A DNA stretch of 64,000 bases from an uncultured Lactobacillaceae bacterium (GCA_945285405.1 CALYQJ010000006.1:25504-89503); one strand, 5' to 3'. Counted from the stretch's first letter, positions 27,404-37,114 are shown. Program-made: numbers and translations. The notes: a model not told the origin generated them from the sequence alone.

Positions 27404-27827
27404 TTTTTATTTGCTTACCAATACTTTGCGCTAGTTTATTTAAAACTTCCGCGCTATAATTTTTACTGTTATCATGAAACTTCAAGGTAAAAGTGTCTTT
27501 CTCGTTATATCGAGGAATAAAGTGAAAATGAGAATGAAAAACCGCTTGACCCGCTATTTTTCCATTATTGCTAATTAAATTTAAACCATTAAGATTAGGT
27601 AAACTTTTTTTTAAAGCTCGAGCAATCAAAGGAATTTTTCCTAAAACTTTTTGTGCTAAGGTTTGATCATAAGCAAAGATATCTTTGACATGTTTTTTAG
27701 GTATTAATAAAGTATGACCTGGGGTGGTTTGGGAAATATCTAAAAATGCATACACGTCCTCATCCTCATATACTTTATAACTTGGAATTTCACTATTAAT
27801 GATTTTACAAAAAATACAATCTTTCAA
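27393..27827 (-). CDS. hit: HIT-family nucleotide-binding protein
   Basis: A 144-residue histidine-triad hydrolase. The triad HSHFHF near residues 99-104 and the N-terminal zinc-type CIFCKI are present, as in Bacillus Hit. The likely substrates are AMP-linked dinucleotides or nucleoside phosphoramidates. It starts with TTG at 27827, with AGGAG about nine bases upstream. The divergent ecsA start is only 22 bases away, so each promoter must lie inside the other gene. A small membrane protein and prsA follow on the same strand. Confidence 0.92.
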   Translation of the reverse strand: MKDCIFCKIINSEIPSYKVYEDEDVYAFLDISQTTPGHTLLIPKKHVKDIFAYDQTLAQKVLGKIPLIARALKKSLPNLNGLNLISNNGKIAGQAVFHSHFHFIPRYNEKDTFTLKFHDNSKNYSAEVLNKLAQSIGKQIKNEI

Positions 27828-27849
27828 AATAAACTCCTAAAGGTAAAAT

Positions 27850-28581
27850 ATGACTCTTAAATTATCACACGTAAGTGGTGGATATTCAAATTTATTAATT
27901 CTGCGTGATCTCAGCTTTGAAATAAATTCAGGGGAAGTTGTAGCTCTAATGGGTTTAAATGGAGCTGGAAAATCAACTACAATCAAACATATTATGGGGA
28001 TACTAACACCTATATCAGGTGAAATTACTTTAGATGGCATATCAAGAGACCGTGATTTTTCAGTTTATGAAAAACAAATTGCTTATGTACCTGAACAACC
28101 AGTTTTTTACCATCAACTAACTTTAGAAGAGCATCTTGATTTAGTTATGAACGTTTATGATCAAAGGAATCCTCAAACTCAAAATCGTGCTCAAAAATTA
28201 TTAGAAATGTTTCGCTTAGATGATAAACGGGATTGGTTACCAATTCATTTTTCTAAAGGTATGCAACAAAAAATGCTACTAACTTGTGCTTTTATGCTTG
28301 ATTCCAAATTAATTGTTATTGATGAACCCTTTGTAGGTTTAGATCCAGTAGCCATTGATGATTTATTAAATCTAATTCATGAGCGTAAAAAGCAGGGGAA
28401 AGCAATTCTAATTTCAACTCATATTTTAAATAACGCTCAAAATGTTGCAGATCGTTTCATTTTATTAAAGCAAGGGAAAATTAAAGTACAAGGGAACCTA
28501 AAAGAAATTAATAATTACTTTTCGTTAAATAACGCTAGTTTAGAACAAATTTATTTAAAAATCGCTAAAGGTGAGCTTTAA
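27850..28581 (+). CDS. ecsA: ABC transporter ATP-binding protein EcsA
   Basis: A 243-residue ATPase. Walker A is GLNGAGKST near 37-45, the signature is FSKGMQQK near 137, and Walker B is LIVIDEPFVGLD near 155, with the switch histidine in STHIL. It pairs with EcsB, encoded directly downstream without spacing. The Ecs transporter affects protein secretion and regulated membrane proteolysis in Bacillus. AAAGGT precedes the ATG. The divergent neighbour hit supports the Ecs assignment, as this pairing is conserved. Confidence 0.92.
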   Translation: MTLKLSHVSGGYSNLLILRDLSFEINSGEVVALMGLNGAGKSTTIKHIMGILTPISGEITLDGISRDRDFSVYEKQIAYVPEQPVFYHQLTLEEHLDLVMNVYDQRNPQTQNRAQKLLEMFRLDDKRDWLPIHFSKGMQQKMLLTCAFMLDSKLIVIDEPFVGLDPVAIDDLLNLIHERKKQGKAILISTHILNNAQNVADRFILLKQGKIKVQGNLKEINNYFSLNNASLEQIYLKIAKGEL

Positions 28582-29793
28582 ATGAAAAGAATTTTTAAGA
28601 ATCGGCAACGAATTAACTTTAAAAAAAATTCAAAATATTTACCTTATGTTTTCAATGATCATTTTATTTTGATAGTAATAATATTAATCGGTTATTTAGC
28701 TTATTTATATGCAAATAATCTGAAAATTATTCTACAAATTAAACCATTTATTTTACAAATTCTTATAATTTTTCTATTATTTTTTGAACTGCACAGTTTT
28801 AAATTTGTTACATATTTAGAAAAACCAGACCAAAATTTTTTACTTCCCATTGTAACTCACATCAATGATAGCTTTGTTTCTGCAACGGTTTATAGTCTGA
28901 TCTTACCTATATTTACATTTACATTTACGGCAATTATTCTGACACCGATATTACATGGCATAAACTCTAGTTTTAATTTTTTATCCGTTTTAATCTTGAT
29001 CTGCGGTTTAACTATTTTACAATGGGCGATATTTATTTGCTTTCAACAAAAAATTTATGGCAAAATAAAAGATAAAGTTTTTCTAATATGTAAAGAAATT
29101 ATTTTAGTATGTACCTTATCTTTAATTTTTTTACCTTATAATTGGTTGTTTTTATTAATTACTTTAACTGAAGTAGTTTTACTTAAATGTTACGATCATT
29201 TAAAACCAAACAGTATTTTGCAAATAAATGTTGCAATTTCTGAAGAAGATAAAAGACAGAGCCGAATTTTAAGAATTTTTAGTCTTTTTATTGATCTGCC
29301 TAATAAAGAAATTCCAGTTAAAAGGCGAAGATATTTAGATTTTTTTAAAAGATTTAATTCAAATTTGCAGAATTTATTTTTGTTGACATTTCTTAGATCA
29401 GGAAATTATTTGGGATTGTTTTTGCGAATTTTGATTATTAATTACATTGTTAATTTTTTTGTTAAAGACTTTATCGTTGCAATAATTATTAATTTTACTT
29501 TATTATATTTACTTTTATTTCAACTAATTCCAATTTATCAGCAAACTATGGATAATATTTATGTTAATATTTTTCCGGTTGCTAAATTAAAATGGCAGAA
29601 TTATTTTAGAAATTGGTTAAACAAAGTAGGATATACTTATATATTATTTAATGTATTAATAATGATTTTGATTTCACCAAAGAATTATTTAATTTATTTA
29701 ACATATTTAATCGGAGGATTGCTTTTAATAAATTTAATGACTAATATTTATTTTCCTTTAAGAGAAAAAAAGGTAAGAAGTAATGCGAATTAA
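28582..29793 (+). CDS. ecsB: ABC transporter permease EcsB
   Basis: A 403-residue permease with about ten hydrophobic segments in two clusters (about 25-200 and 285-395). The connecting cytoplasmic part contains the charged region around FKRFNSNLQNLFLLTFLRSGNYLGL typical of EcsB. The ATG follows the ecsA stop directly, with AAGGTGAG inside ecsA as the ribosome binding site. The 3' end overlaps trmB by 11 bases. Identity rests mainly on position and topology, since EcsB sequences diverge strongly. Confidence 0.85.
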   Translation: MKRIFKNRQRINFKKNSKYLPYVFNDHFILIVIILIGYLAYLYANNLKIILQIKPFILQILIIFLLFFELHSFKFVTYLEKPDQNFLLPIVTHINDSFVSATVYSLILPIFTFTFTAIILTPILHGINSSFNFLSVLILICGLTILQWAIFICFQQKIYGKIKDKVFLICKEIILVCTLSLIFLPYNWLFLLITLTEVVLLKCYDHLKPNSILQINVAISEEDKRQSRILRIFSLFIDLPNKEIPVKRRRYLDFFKRFNSNLQNLFLLTFLRSGNYLGLFLRILIINYIVNFFVKDFIVAIIINFTLLYLLLFQLIPIYQQTMDNIYVNIFPVAKLKWQNYFRNWLNKVGYTYILFNVLIMILISPKNYLIYLTYLIGGLLLINLMTNIYFPLREKKVRSNAN

Positions 29794-30436
29794 AAGACGC
29801 CCTTGGGCTAAAGAATTATATGATAATAATCCGGATTATTATCAAAAATTTCCGGAAAACTTAAAAGGGAATTGGCAAAATTATTTTAAAAATTCAGCTC
29901 CTATTGAATTAGAAATTGGTTCAGGGAAGGGGGGGTTTATTACTCAGCTAGCAAAAAAAGAACCTAAAAAAAATTTTATTGCAATGGAAATTAATGAGAT
30001 GGCATTAGCTTTTTTATTACGTAAACAAATTGCTAATCCCCTGCCAAATTTAAGATTAGTTATTGGTAATGCTCGTGAAATTGAACGTTATTTTACTATG
30101 GGAGAAATTGCTAATATTTATTTGAATTTCTCAGATCCTTGGCCTAAAAAACGTCATGCAAAAAGGCGTTTGACTTCACCAGAGTTTCTAAAAAAATATC
30201 AAAAAATTTTACCAAAAGGTGGAAAAATTCATTTCAAAACGGACAATGAAAATTTATTTGCATATTCTGTAAAAATGATTGCCAATGAATCAAACTTATT
30301 TTTGAACCATTTAACTTTTGATTTGCATCATAGTGAATACAATGAAGAAAATATTGTAACTGAATACGAACAAAAGTTTTCCAAGAATGGAAATAGAATT
30401 TTTATGTTAGAAGCACAATACTTAAGGAGATGTTAA
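29783..30436 (+). CDS. trmB: tRNA (guanine-N7-)-methyltransferase
   Basis: A 217-residue SAM-dependent enzyme that makes m7G46 in tRNA. The SAM motif is ELEIGSGKGGF near 48-58 and the family signature NFSDPWPKKRHAKRRLT is near 117-133. The N-terminal RIKRRPWAKE is typical. The start ATG at 29783 lies inside the end of ecsB, preceded by AAGG. The stop is followed three bases later by the thioredoxin-like gene. Confidence 0.95.
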   Translation: MRIKRRPWAKELYDNNPDYYQKFPENLKGNWQNYFKNSAPIELEIGSGKGGFITQLAKKEPKKNFIAMEINEMALAFLLRKQIANPLPNLRLVIGNAREIERYFTMGEIANIYLNFSDPWPKKRHAKRRLTSPEFLKKYQKILPKGGKIHFKTDNENLFAYSVKMIANESNLFLNHLTFDLHHSEYNEENIVTEYEQKFSKNGNRIFMLEAQYLRRC

Positions 30437-30438
30437 TT

Positions 30439-30750
30439 ATGAAAAAATATGATCCATCATCAACAAATTTACAAATCGGGTTAAAAATCTTAACTTTTAC
30501 TGCTACGTGGTGTGGTGATTGTAAATTTATAGAGCCATTTATGCCTATTATTGAAAAAAATAATCCTAATTTTGAATTTATTGAAGTGGATATTGATAAA
30601 TATTCCGAGTTGGCTGATGATTTTAAAATTAAAGGGATTCCAAGTTTTGTTGCCATTAATGAAGGTGAAGAAATTGGGCGTTTTGTTAATGGTGATCGTA
30701 AAACTAAGCCTGAAATTGAAGATTTTATTAAAGGATTAAGTGTTAAATGA
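30439..30750 (+). CDS. ytpP: Thioredoxin-family protein, YtpP-like
   Basis: A 103-residue thioredoxin-fold protein. The redox site is ATWCGDCK (C25, C28); Asp replaces the proline of classical CGPC, and the cis-proline loop is GIPSF. Position before ytpR matches YtpP of Bacillus, a thioredoxin-like protein with a CPDC-type centre reported to act on bacillithiol-type or protein disulfides. The start is ATG at 30439 with AAGGAGA eight bases upstream; an earlier in-frame ATG at 30430 overlaps that site. The stop overlaps ytpR (ATGA). Confidence 0.88.
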   Translation: MKKYDPSSTNLQIGLKILTFTATWCGDCKFIEPFMPIIEKNNPNFEFIEVDIDKYSELADDFKIKGIPSFVAINEGEEIGRFVNGDRKTKPEIEDFIKGLSVK

Positions 30751-31373
30751 TTATTGCAAGTATTAATCAACCAGCTTTTGGAGATAATATTTGGCTAGAT
30801 TTTAGTAAACAAAATGATTATCAAACGGCTGAAAGAAAAGACGATTTATTTTTAATTAAAAATTCTCAAAATAAATTAATTGGTATAAATTTGTTAAATT
30901 GGAGTTCAAGACTGGGAATTAATAAAACCAAAGGATTTATTCCTATTGATTTAAATCAAATAAGTAAAATTAGTCAAAAAATACCTGAATATCGAGAAAT
31001 TTTAAACTATGAACTTACAAAGCCTTATTTTACTGTTGCTAAAATTAAATCAATCAACTCTCATCCAAGACTTAGTCGATTAAAAATAATTGAAATTGAC
31101 ATTGGTCAAAAAGATTTAGTTAGCATAGTTTCGGGTTCAATAAACCTTAAATTGAATTTACTTACAGTTTATGCTCGACCTGGAGCAATTTTACCTAATG
31201 GTAAAAAAATTTTAAAATCTAAAATTGGTGGTGTTAAAAGCCCAGGTACTCTTTGTAATCGTACTGATCTAAATTTAAATTCTCCAAAAATTAAAGGAGC
31301 AATTGAAATTGCAGATTCAAGTGTTAATCCAGGAACTGATTTTGCTAAAATAGCAAAAATAAATTATAAATAA
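30747..31373 (+). CDS. ytpR: YtpR-family tRNA-binding domain protein
   Basis: A 208-residue protein with a C-terminal OB-fold EMAP/tRNA-binding domain (about 88-200; VAKIKSINSHPRLSRLKIIEIDIG) like that in PheT. The N-terminal half is the YtpR-specific region. The function is unproven; a role in binding tRNA is implied by the fold. It overlaps the thioredoxin-like gene by four bases and precedes murC by ten, an arrangement conserved in Bacillales and Lactobacillales. Confidence 0.9.
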   Translation: MIIASINQPAFGDNIWLDFSKQNDYQTAERKDDLFLIKNSQNKLIGINLLNWSSRLGINKTKGFIPIDLNQISKISQKIPEYREILNYELTKPYFTVAKIKSINSHPRLSRLKIIEIDIGQKDLVSIVSGSINLKLNLLTVYARPGAILPNGKKILKSKIGGVKSPGTLCNRTDLNLNSPKIKGAIEIADSSVNPGTDFAKIAKINYK

Positions 31374-31383
31374 TCGAGGAATT

Positions 31384-32706
31384 ATGATTGATCGTAATGG
31401 TAACTATTTTATTATCGGAATTAAAGGCTCAGGACTAAGTGCTTTAGCTGCTATCATGAAAAATGATGGGATAAAAGTAGCTGGATCCGATATTCCAGAC
31501 TATGTTTTTACTCAAGATAAATTAAAAAAAGAAAAAATTAAGGTATATCCTTTTAATTCTAAAAATATTCAAGCTGGTCAAACAATTATTCAAGGAAATT
31601 CCTTTAATGATGATCATCCCGAAGTTAAAAGGGCTAAAGAACTGCATTTACCCATAATGCGTTATCATGAATTTTTAGGAGAGTATCTAAAAGACTATTT
31701 TTCAGTTGGAGTTTCTGGGGCACATGGTAAAACGACAACAACTGGAGTTTTAGCTCACATTTTAAATCATCAAGAAAAGATTAATTATTTAATAGGTGAT
31801 GGTTCTGGCCAAGGTAATCCCAATTCTAATTTATTTGTTTTTGAAGCTGATGAATATGAACGTCATTTTACTAAATATTTTCCTGACTACTTAGTGATTA
31901 CAAACATTGACTTTGATCATCCCGATTATTTTCGAGATTTGAATGATGTAATCGATGCATTTAATACTATTGCTAAGCAAACAAAAAAACAAATTTTTGC
32001 ATTTGGTGATGATGACAGCACTCATCAATTAGATACTTCGTGTCCAATATTATATTTTGGCTTTAAAAAAGATAACCAAGTTCAAATTGTTATAAAAGAA
32101 ACAAAAAGAGCTTCAACTATATTTACACTAATCAAAGATGGTGAAGAAATAGGCACTTTTGAAACAAGTCTCCCTGGTCATCAGTATGTTGTTGATATGA
32201 CTGCAGCTATTTTGGTTGCAAAATCTTTTTCCTTAAGTAATGAAGATATTCAGGACCAAATTAATAGTTTTAAAGGTGTTGAAAGAAGATTTAATGTTAG
32301 CAAATTTAAGAAAGTAACAATTATTGATGATTATGCACATCATCCTAATGAAATTGCGGCTTCTATTGACTCTGCTCGGCAAATGTTTCCTGATAAAAAA
32401 TTAACAGTTATTTTTCAACCACATACTTATACTCGAACTGCTAAATATCTTCAGGATTATGGTCGTGTATTAAGCGCAGCTGATAAAGTTTTTATAACAG
32501 ATATTTTTTCTTCTCCGCGAGAAAAAACAGGAACAGTTACAAATAATGATATTGTTAAATTAATTGGTTCTAAAGCACATGTTATTAGCCTTAATGATAT
32601 GTCTGATTTAGATCAAATTAGAAATGGTGTTCTCTTATTTATGGGAGCTGGCGATATTCAGAAATATGAACAAGCTTATCGAAAATCAAATCCAACTCAA
32701 GGCTGA
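31384..32706 (+). CDS. murC: UDP-N-acetylmuramate-L-alanine ligase
   Basis: A 440-residue Mur ligase that adds L-Ala to UDP-MurNAc in the cytoplasm. The UDP-binding N-terminal Rossmann region has GIKGSGLSALA, the ATP P-loop is GVSGAHGKTTTTG near 112-124, and the C-terminal domain contains DDYAHHPNE, the MurC hallmark. AGGAATT precedes ATG. It is the last gene of the ecsA-murC run; a weak inverted repeat follows before the next gene. Confidence 0.96.
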   Translation: MIDRNGNYFIIGIKGSGLSALAAIMKNDGIKVAGSDIPDYVFTQDKLKKEKIKVYPFNSKNIQAGQTIIQGNSFNDDHPEVKRAKELHLPIMRYHEFLGEYLKDYFSVGVSGAHGKTTTTGVLAHILNHQEKINYLIGDGSGQGNPNSNLFVFEADEYERHFTKYFPDYLVITNIDFDHPDYFRDLNDVIDAFNTIAKQTKKQIFAFGDDDSTHQLDTSCPILYFGFKKDNQVQIVIKETKRASTIFTLIKDGEEIGTFETSLPGHQYVVDMTAAILVAKSFSLSNEDIQDQINSFKGVERRFNVSKFKKVTIIDDYAHHPNEIAASIDSARQMFPDKKLTVIFQPHTYTRTAKYLQDYGRVLSAADKVFITDIFSSPREKTGTVTNNDIVKLIGSKAHVISLNDMSDLDQIRNGVLLFMGAGDIQKYEQAYRKSNPTQG

Positions 32707-32763
32707 TTGACTTTTAATTAAGATCAGTTAAACTATTAAAGATAAAGTAGAGGTAAGGATTTA

Positions 32764-33540
32764 ATGCAAAATAATATTTTTAAAAATAAAAATAATGAAA
32801 GAACAACGGAGTCAAATAGTACTGTAAATTCATACATTAATGTCCGTGATCAGGGTTTATCTAAATATTACAGCCTAGTTTACTTAATTATGTTTTCTGG
32901 CGTAGCAGTAACTACTATAATTTCGTGGTTGTTAGCATACCCCTTAAAAAATGTTTTCTTAAATTTTATTATGTCTAGTGGTAGCTTTGGTATTTTAGTC
33001 ACTACTTTTGCACCTTTGATTTTAGTTTTCGTAATGGGGCATAATGCAAATAAAGATGCTCCAGCAAAAAATAATTTAATCTTATTTTTAATAATATCAG
33101 CTTGTTATGGTGTAACAACTTCTTTAACTTTATTAGCTAGTTCTACAATAAATGTAGTTAATGCTTTAGGTGTTACTTCTTTAATCTTTTTATTAATGTC
33201 AGTTTTAGGACGTAATACAAAAAATGATTTACAACGTGGACGACGAACTGCAATGATGTTACTTTTGGGAGTCATTTTAATTTCTGTAATTAATATTTTT
33301 ACAAAAGCAGCTACACTACAGTGGATTTTAAATTATGCTATTTTAGGAATTTTTACTTGGATGATTGCTAGTGATCAGCAAAATATTAAAACAGCTTATT
33401 ATCAAATGGAAGATATGGGAGCAACTAGTACCACTATGGCTAATTATGCTACTTATTCTGCACTTGGTTTATATCTTGATATTCTGAATATTTTTATGGT
33501 TTTAATTGAAATTTTTGGTGGCGGCAATAATCGAAATTAA
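32764..33540 (+). CDS. Bax inhibitor-1/YccA-family membrane protein
   Basis: A 258-residue integral membrane protein with a charged N-terminal tail (about 1-40) and seven hydrophobic segments, the topology of the Bax inhibitor-1 family. The last third contains WMIASDQQNIKTAYY and a closing segment, with the conserved acidic region of the pore. Bacterial members such as YetJ conduct calcium in a pH-dependent way; that role is only inferred here. AGGTAAGG precedes ATG, and the gene ends at a strong terminator. Confidence 0.85.
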   Translation: MQNNIFKNKNNERTTESNSTVNSYINVRDQGLSKYYSLVYLIMFSGVAVTTIISWLLAYPLKNVFLNFIMSSGSFGILVTTFAPLILVFVMGHNANKDAPAKNNLILFLIISACYGVTTSLTLLASSTINVVNALGVTSLIFLLMSVLGRNTKNDLQRGRRTAMMLLLGVILISVINIFTKAATLQWILNYAILGIFTWMIASDQQNIKTAYYQMEDMGATSTTMANYATYSALGLYLDILNIFMVLIEIFGGGNNRN

Positions 33541-33562
33541 TTAAAAATTATTTTGAATTTTA

Positions 33563-33600
33563 AAAAGCGAAAATTTTTAAAAGAAATTTTCGCTTTTTTT
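33563..33600 (+). terminator. Intrinsic terminator after the Bax inhibitor-like gene
   Basis: An AT-rich stem containing GCGAAAATTT (33567-33576) and AAATTTTCGC (33584-33593), extended by A/T pairs and followed by seven T residues. Confidence 0.85.
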
Positions 33601-33634
33601 AGCCTTTAAACATAATATTGGATAAAATAAAAGT

Positions 33635-36268
33635 ATGAAAAATAAAAAATTACTCTTACTTGATGGAAACTCTTTAGCTTATCGTTGTTTCTACGCATTA
33701 AATGTAAAAAATTTTACTAATCACGAAGGGGCACCTACTAATGCTATTTATGGTTTTAAAAGGATACTTGATGCAATTTTAAAAGAAATTAAACCAACAA
33801 ATATTTTAGCTGCCTTTGACGCTTCAAATAAAACTTTTAGAAACGACCTTTATTCGGATTATAAATCGGGTCGATCTAAAACTCCTGATGAATTATTCGA
33901 GCAATTTCCAGCTATTCATCAAATGCTTAATCTAATGGGAATTAAAGATTATGAATTGGTAAATTATGAAGCAGATGACATTATTGGGACTTTAGCTCAA
34001 CAAGGCAATAATGCAAAAATGGAAGTAGCCATTGTAACAGGTGATCGAGATTTAACTCAATTGGTTAATGATCATACTACTGTTTATATCACTCAAAAAG
34101 GTTTTTCAACCTATGAAACTTATACTCCTTCATATATAAAGAAAAAGTTAGGTATAGAATCTAAACAAATTATAGATTTAAAAGCTCTAACTGGAGATAC
34201 TTCAGATAATTATCCTGGAGTAAAAGGAATAGGTGAAAAAACAGCCTTAAAACTTTTAAAGCAATATTCAACATTAGAAGAGTTATACGATCATTTGAAC
34301 GAATTTAAACAAAGTAAATTAAAAGAAAATTTAATTAATGATCAAAAACAAGCTTTTCAAGCCAAAAAATTAGCAACAATAATTCGAAATTCTCCAATTA
34401 AAATTACTTTAGAAGAAACTAATTTTTCTCCAGTAGATCAGGATGGATTAAACAAATTTTTTGAAAAATATGATATGAGGTCCTTCTTAAATAATCAGTC
34501 ATTACAAAAGCAAGAAGATATTTCAAAAGAGAAGCAAGTTCCAACTTATCAAATCTTGGATAAGTCTAATTTTGAAGATGTAAAAAAATTACAAAATCCA
34601 TTAATTTATTTTGAAACTTTTAATCAAAATTATCACGAAGCTGAAATTAAGGCAGTGATTATCGCACAACGTGACCAGATTTTTGTTGCTAAAGACTTTA
34701 GTTTATTGAATAGTAGCATTTTTATGAATTTTAATAGTATTAATACATATGATGCAAAAAAGACTTATATTCTTGCTAAACGCTATAATTGGAAATTGCC
34801 GCCAATAAAATATGATTTAATGATTGCTTCTTATGTTGATGATTCAAGTCATAGTGATGAAAATCTTGCAACGACAATCAATGATTATTTTGATAAGTTT
34901 ATCTTATCTGATGAAGCTGTTTATGGTAAAGGAGTTAAGATTTCTTTACCAGAAGATGAAAATAATCTTTTTGACCATTTAGCAAAAAAGGCAGAGGGAT
35001 ATTTTTTAGCTAAAGATGTGGTTGATGCTCATTTAAGAATGCATGAACAAGAACCTCTCTTAAATCAAATTGAATTACCTTTATCAAAAGTTTTAGCTAA
35101 AATGGAAATTGAGGGCATAAAACTCAATAAAAATGAATTAAAAGAAATGGGTAAAGAATTTGATGCTAGTATTTCTGATTTAGAAGCTAAGATTTTTACT
35201 GAAGTTGGTCAAGAATTTAATTTAAATTCACCTAAACAGCTATCAAATATTCTTTTTAATGTAATGAATTTGCCTCCTGCTAAAAAAACTAAAACTGGTT
35301 ATTCAACTTCAGTAGATGTCTTAGAATCTTTACGTCCAAAGTCCCAAGTTGTTGGTTGGATTTTAGATTATCGCCAATTGGCAAAGCTAAAGTCAACATA
35401 TGTAGAAGGATTACAAAAATTTGACTTCGGTAATGGGATTATTCATACACGATTTCTACAAACACTTACTTCAACTGGTCGTTTATCATCTGTTGACCCA
35501 AATTTACAAAATATTCCTGCAAGGGGAATGGGTAAAATTATTCGAAAAGCTTTTACAGCAAGACAAAAGGGTTGGAAACTTTTTTCTTCAGATTATTCTC
35601 AAGTTGAATTGAGAGTATTAGCACATATATCTAAAGATCCTCATATGATTGAAGCTTTTAAAGAAGATAAAGATATTCATCAAGCAACTGCTCAAAAAAT
35701 TTTTAAGTTAAGTCCAGGATCAGAAGTAACGCCAGATATGCGTAGAGTAGCCAAAGCAACTAATTTTGGAATAGTATATGGCATCTCAGATTATGGTTTA
35801 TCTAAAAATATAGGGATTAGTAGAAAAGAAGCTGCAAATTTTATTAATGCTTATTTTGAACAATATCCTTTAGTTAAGGCATATATGGATGAGGCTGTAA
35901 AATTTGCTAGAGAAAATGGGTACGTTGAGACTTTATCTCATAGACGACGATATTTACCAGACATTCATGCAAAGAATTTTAATTTACGTCATTTTGCTGA
36001 AAGAACTGCAATGAATACTCCTATTCAAGGAAGTGCAGCTGATATTATTAAAATTGCAATGGTTAGCATTCAAAATTATTTAGTTGATCAACAGTTAAAG
36101 TCCAAAATGATATTACAAGTTCATGATGAATTAACATTTGAAGTAGCTCCTGGTGAAGAAAAAATTATTGCAGAAATGGTACCAAAGTTGATGGATTCAG
36201 CATTTAAATTAGCCGTACCTTTAAAAGTTGAAAGTCATTTCGGTCCTACTTGGTTTGATGTTCATTAG
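33635..36268 (+). CDS. polA: DNA polymerase I
   Basis: An 877-residue repair and Okazaki-fragment polymerase. The N-terminal 5'-3' exonuclease (about 1-290) has LLDGNSLAYR and the helix-hairpin-helix region GVKGIGEKTALKLL. The central 3'-5' exonuclease domain lacks the acidic catalytic residues, as in Bacillus-type enzymes. The C-terminal family A polymerase has motif A SSDYSQVELRVLAH, the O helix RRVAKATNFGIVYG and motif C QVHDEL. It leads the polA-mutM-coaE run. The spacer upstream has no obvious strong ribosome binding site. Confidence 0.96.
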   Translation: MKNKKLLLLDGNSLAYRCFYALNVKNFTNHEGAPTNAIYGFKRILDAILKEIKPTNILAAFDASNKTFRNDLYSDYKSGRSKTPDELFEQFPAIHQMLNLMGIKDYELVNYEADDIIGTLAQQGNNAKMEVAIVTGDRDLTQLVNDHTTVYITQKGFSTYETYTPSYIKKKLGIESKQIIDLKALTGDTSDNYPGVKGIGEKTALKLLKQYSTLEELYDHLNEFKQSKLKENLINDQKQAFQAKKLATIIRNSPIKITLEETNFSPVDQDGLNKFFEKYDMRSFLNNQSLQKQEDISKEKQVPTYQILDKSNFEDVKKLQNPLIYFETFNQNYHEAEIKAVIIAQRDQIFVAKDFSLLNSSIFMNFNSINTYDAKKTYILAKRYNWKLPPIKYDLMIASYVDDSSHSDENLATTINDYFDKFILSDEAVYGKGVKISLPEDENNLFDHLAKKAEGYFLAKDVVDAHLRMHEQEPLLNQIELPLSKVLAKMEIEGIKLNKNELKEMGKEFDASISDLEAKIFTEVGQEFNLNSPKQLSNILFNVMNLPPAKKTKTGYSTSVDVLESLRPKSQVVGWILDYRQLAKLKSTYVEGLQKFDFGNGIIHTRFLQTLTSTGRLSSVDPNLQNIPARGMGKIIRKAFTARQKGWKLFSSDYSQVELRVLAHISKDPHMIEAFKEDKDIHQATAQKIFKLSPGSEVTPDMRRVAKATNFGIVYGISDYGLSKNIGISRKEAANFINAYFEQYPLVKAYMDEAVKFARENGYVETLSHRRRYLPDIHAKNFNLRHFAERTAMNTPIQGSAADIIKIAMVSIQNYLVDQQLKSKMILQVHDELTFEVAPGEEKIIAEMVPKLMDSAFKLAVPLKVESHFGPTWFDVH

Positions 36269-36286
36269 AAAAATGGAGAAATTTCT

Positions 36287-37114
36287 ATGCCTGAATTGCC
36301 CGAAGTCCAAACAGTAATTAATAATTTAAAACCTTTAGTTATTGGTCATACAATAACTAAAGTTGACATTTTTTATCCAAAAATGATCCTTAATGATTCA
36401 CATGAATTTATAAATAGCTTAATAAATTTAAAATTTATAAATATTAGAAGAAGAGGTAAGTATATCCTTTTTGATTTATCTAATAATGAAAGCTTAATTA
36501 GTCATTTACGAATGGAGGGTAAGTATAGTGTACTTGAAAATAATGCCGATTTACCTGCTCATAGTCATGTCGTTTTTTGGTTAGAAAATGGTTCAAAAAT
36601 AGTTTACCATGATACCCGAAAATTTGGGCGAATGCATTTAGTTAAAACAAATCAGGTAGCAGATACTAAAGAAATTAAAAAATTGGGTTGGGAACCCTTT
36701 GATCCACAATTTACTCCGGAAGTTTTTTTAAACTTATTACATACTCGTCATGGAAAAATTAAAGTGGCATTACTTTCACAGGATTTAGTTGTAGGATTAG
36801 GTAATATTTATGTTGACGAAGTTTTGTATTATGCACATATTCATCCAAAAAGTAATCCCAGCCACTTAACTTTATTAGATGCTACTTTATTACAAGAAGG
36901 AATTAAAACAATATTGAAATTAGCCATTAAAAAAGGGGGAACAACAATTTTTAGTTTTAAAAATGCTAACGGGGAAATTGGACATTTTCAAAACTACTTA
37001 AAAGTTCATTCTCAGAATAATAAATTATGTGAACGTGACCATGCAAAAATTCAAAAAATTAAGTTAAATGGACGTTCAACTTATTTTTGCCCAAAATGTC
37101 AAGTCCTCAAATAA
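36287..37114 (+). CDS. mutM: Formamidopyrimidine-DNA glycosylase
   Basis: A 275-residue DNA repair glycosylase/lyase that removes 8-oxoguanine. It begins PELPEV, with catalytic Pro2 and Glu3, has the DNA-binding lysine in HLRMEGKY, and has the helix-two-turn-helix region GLGNIYVDEVLY. The C-terminal zinc finger is unusual: the first pair reads CERD in place of C-x-x-C, so one zinc ligand is Asp, while the second pair CPKC is intact. coaE starts inside the last codons of this gene. GGAG precedes ATG. Confidence 0.95.
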   Translation: MPELPEVQTVINNLKPLVIGHTITKVDIFYPKMILNDSHEFINSLINLKFINIRRRGKYILFDLSNNESLISHLRMEGKYSVLENNADLPAHSHVVFWLENGSKIVYHDTRKFGRMHLVKTNQVADTKEIKKLGWEPFDPQFTPEVFLNLLHTRHGKIKVALLSQDLVVGLGNIYVDEVLYYAHIHPKSNPSHLTLLDATLLQEGIKTILKLAIKKGGTTIFSFKNANGEIGHFQNYLKVHSQNNKLCERDHAKIQKIKLNGRSTYFCPKCQVLK

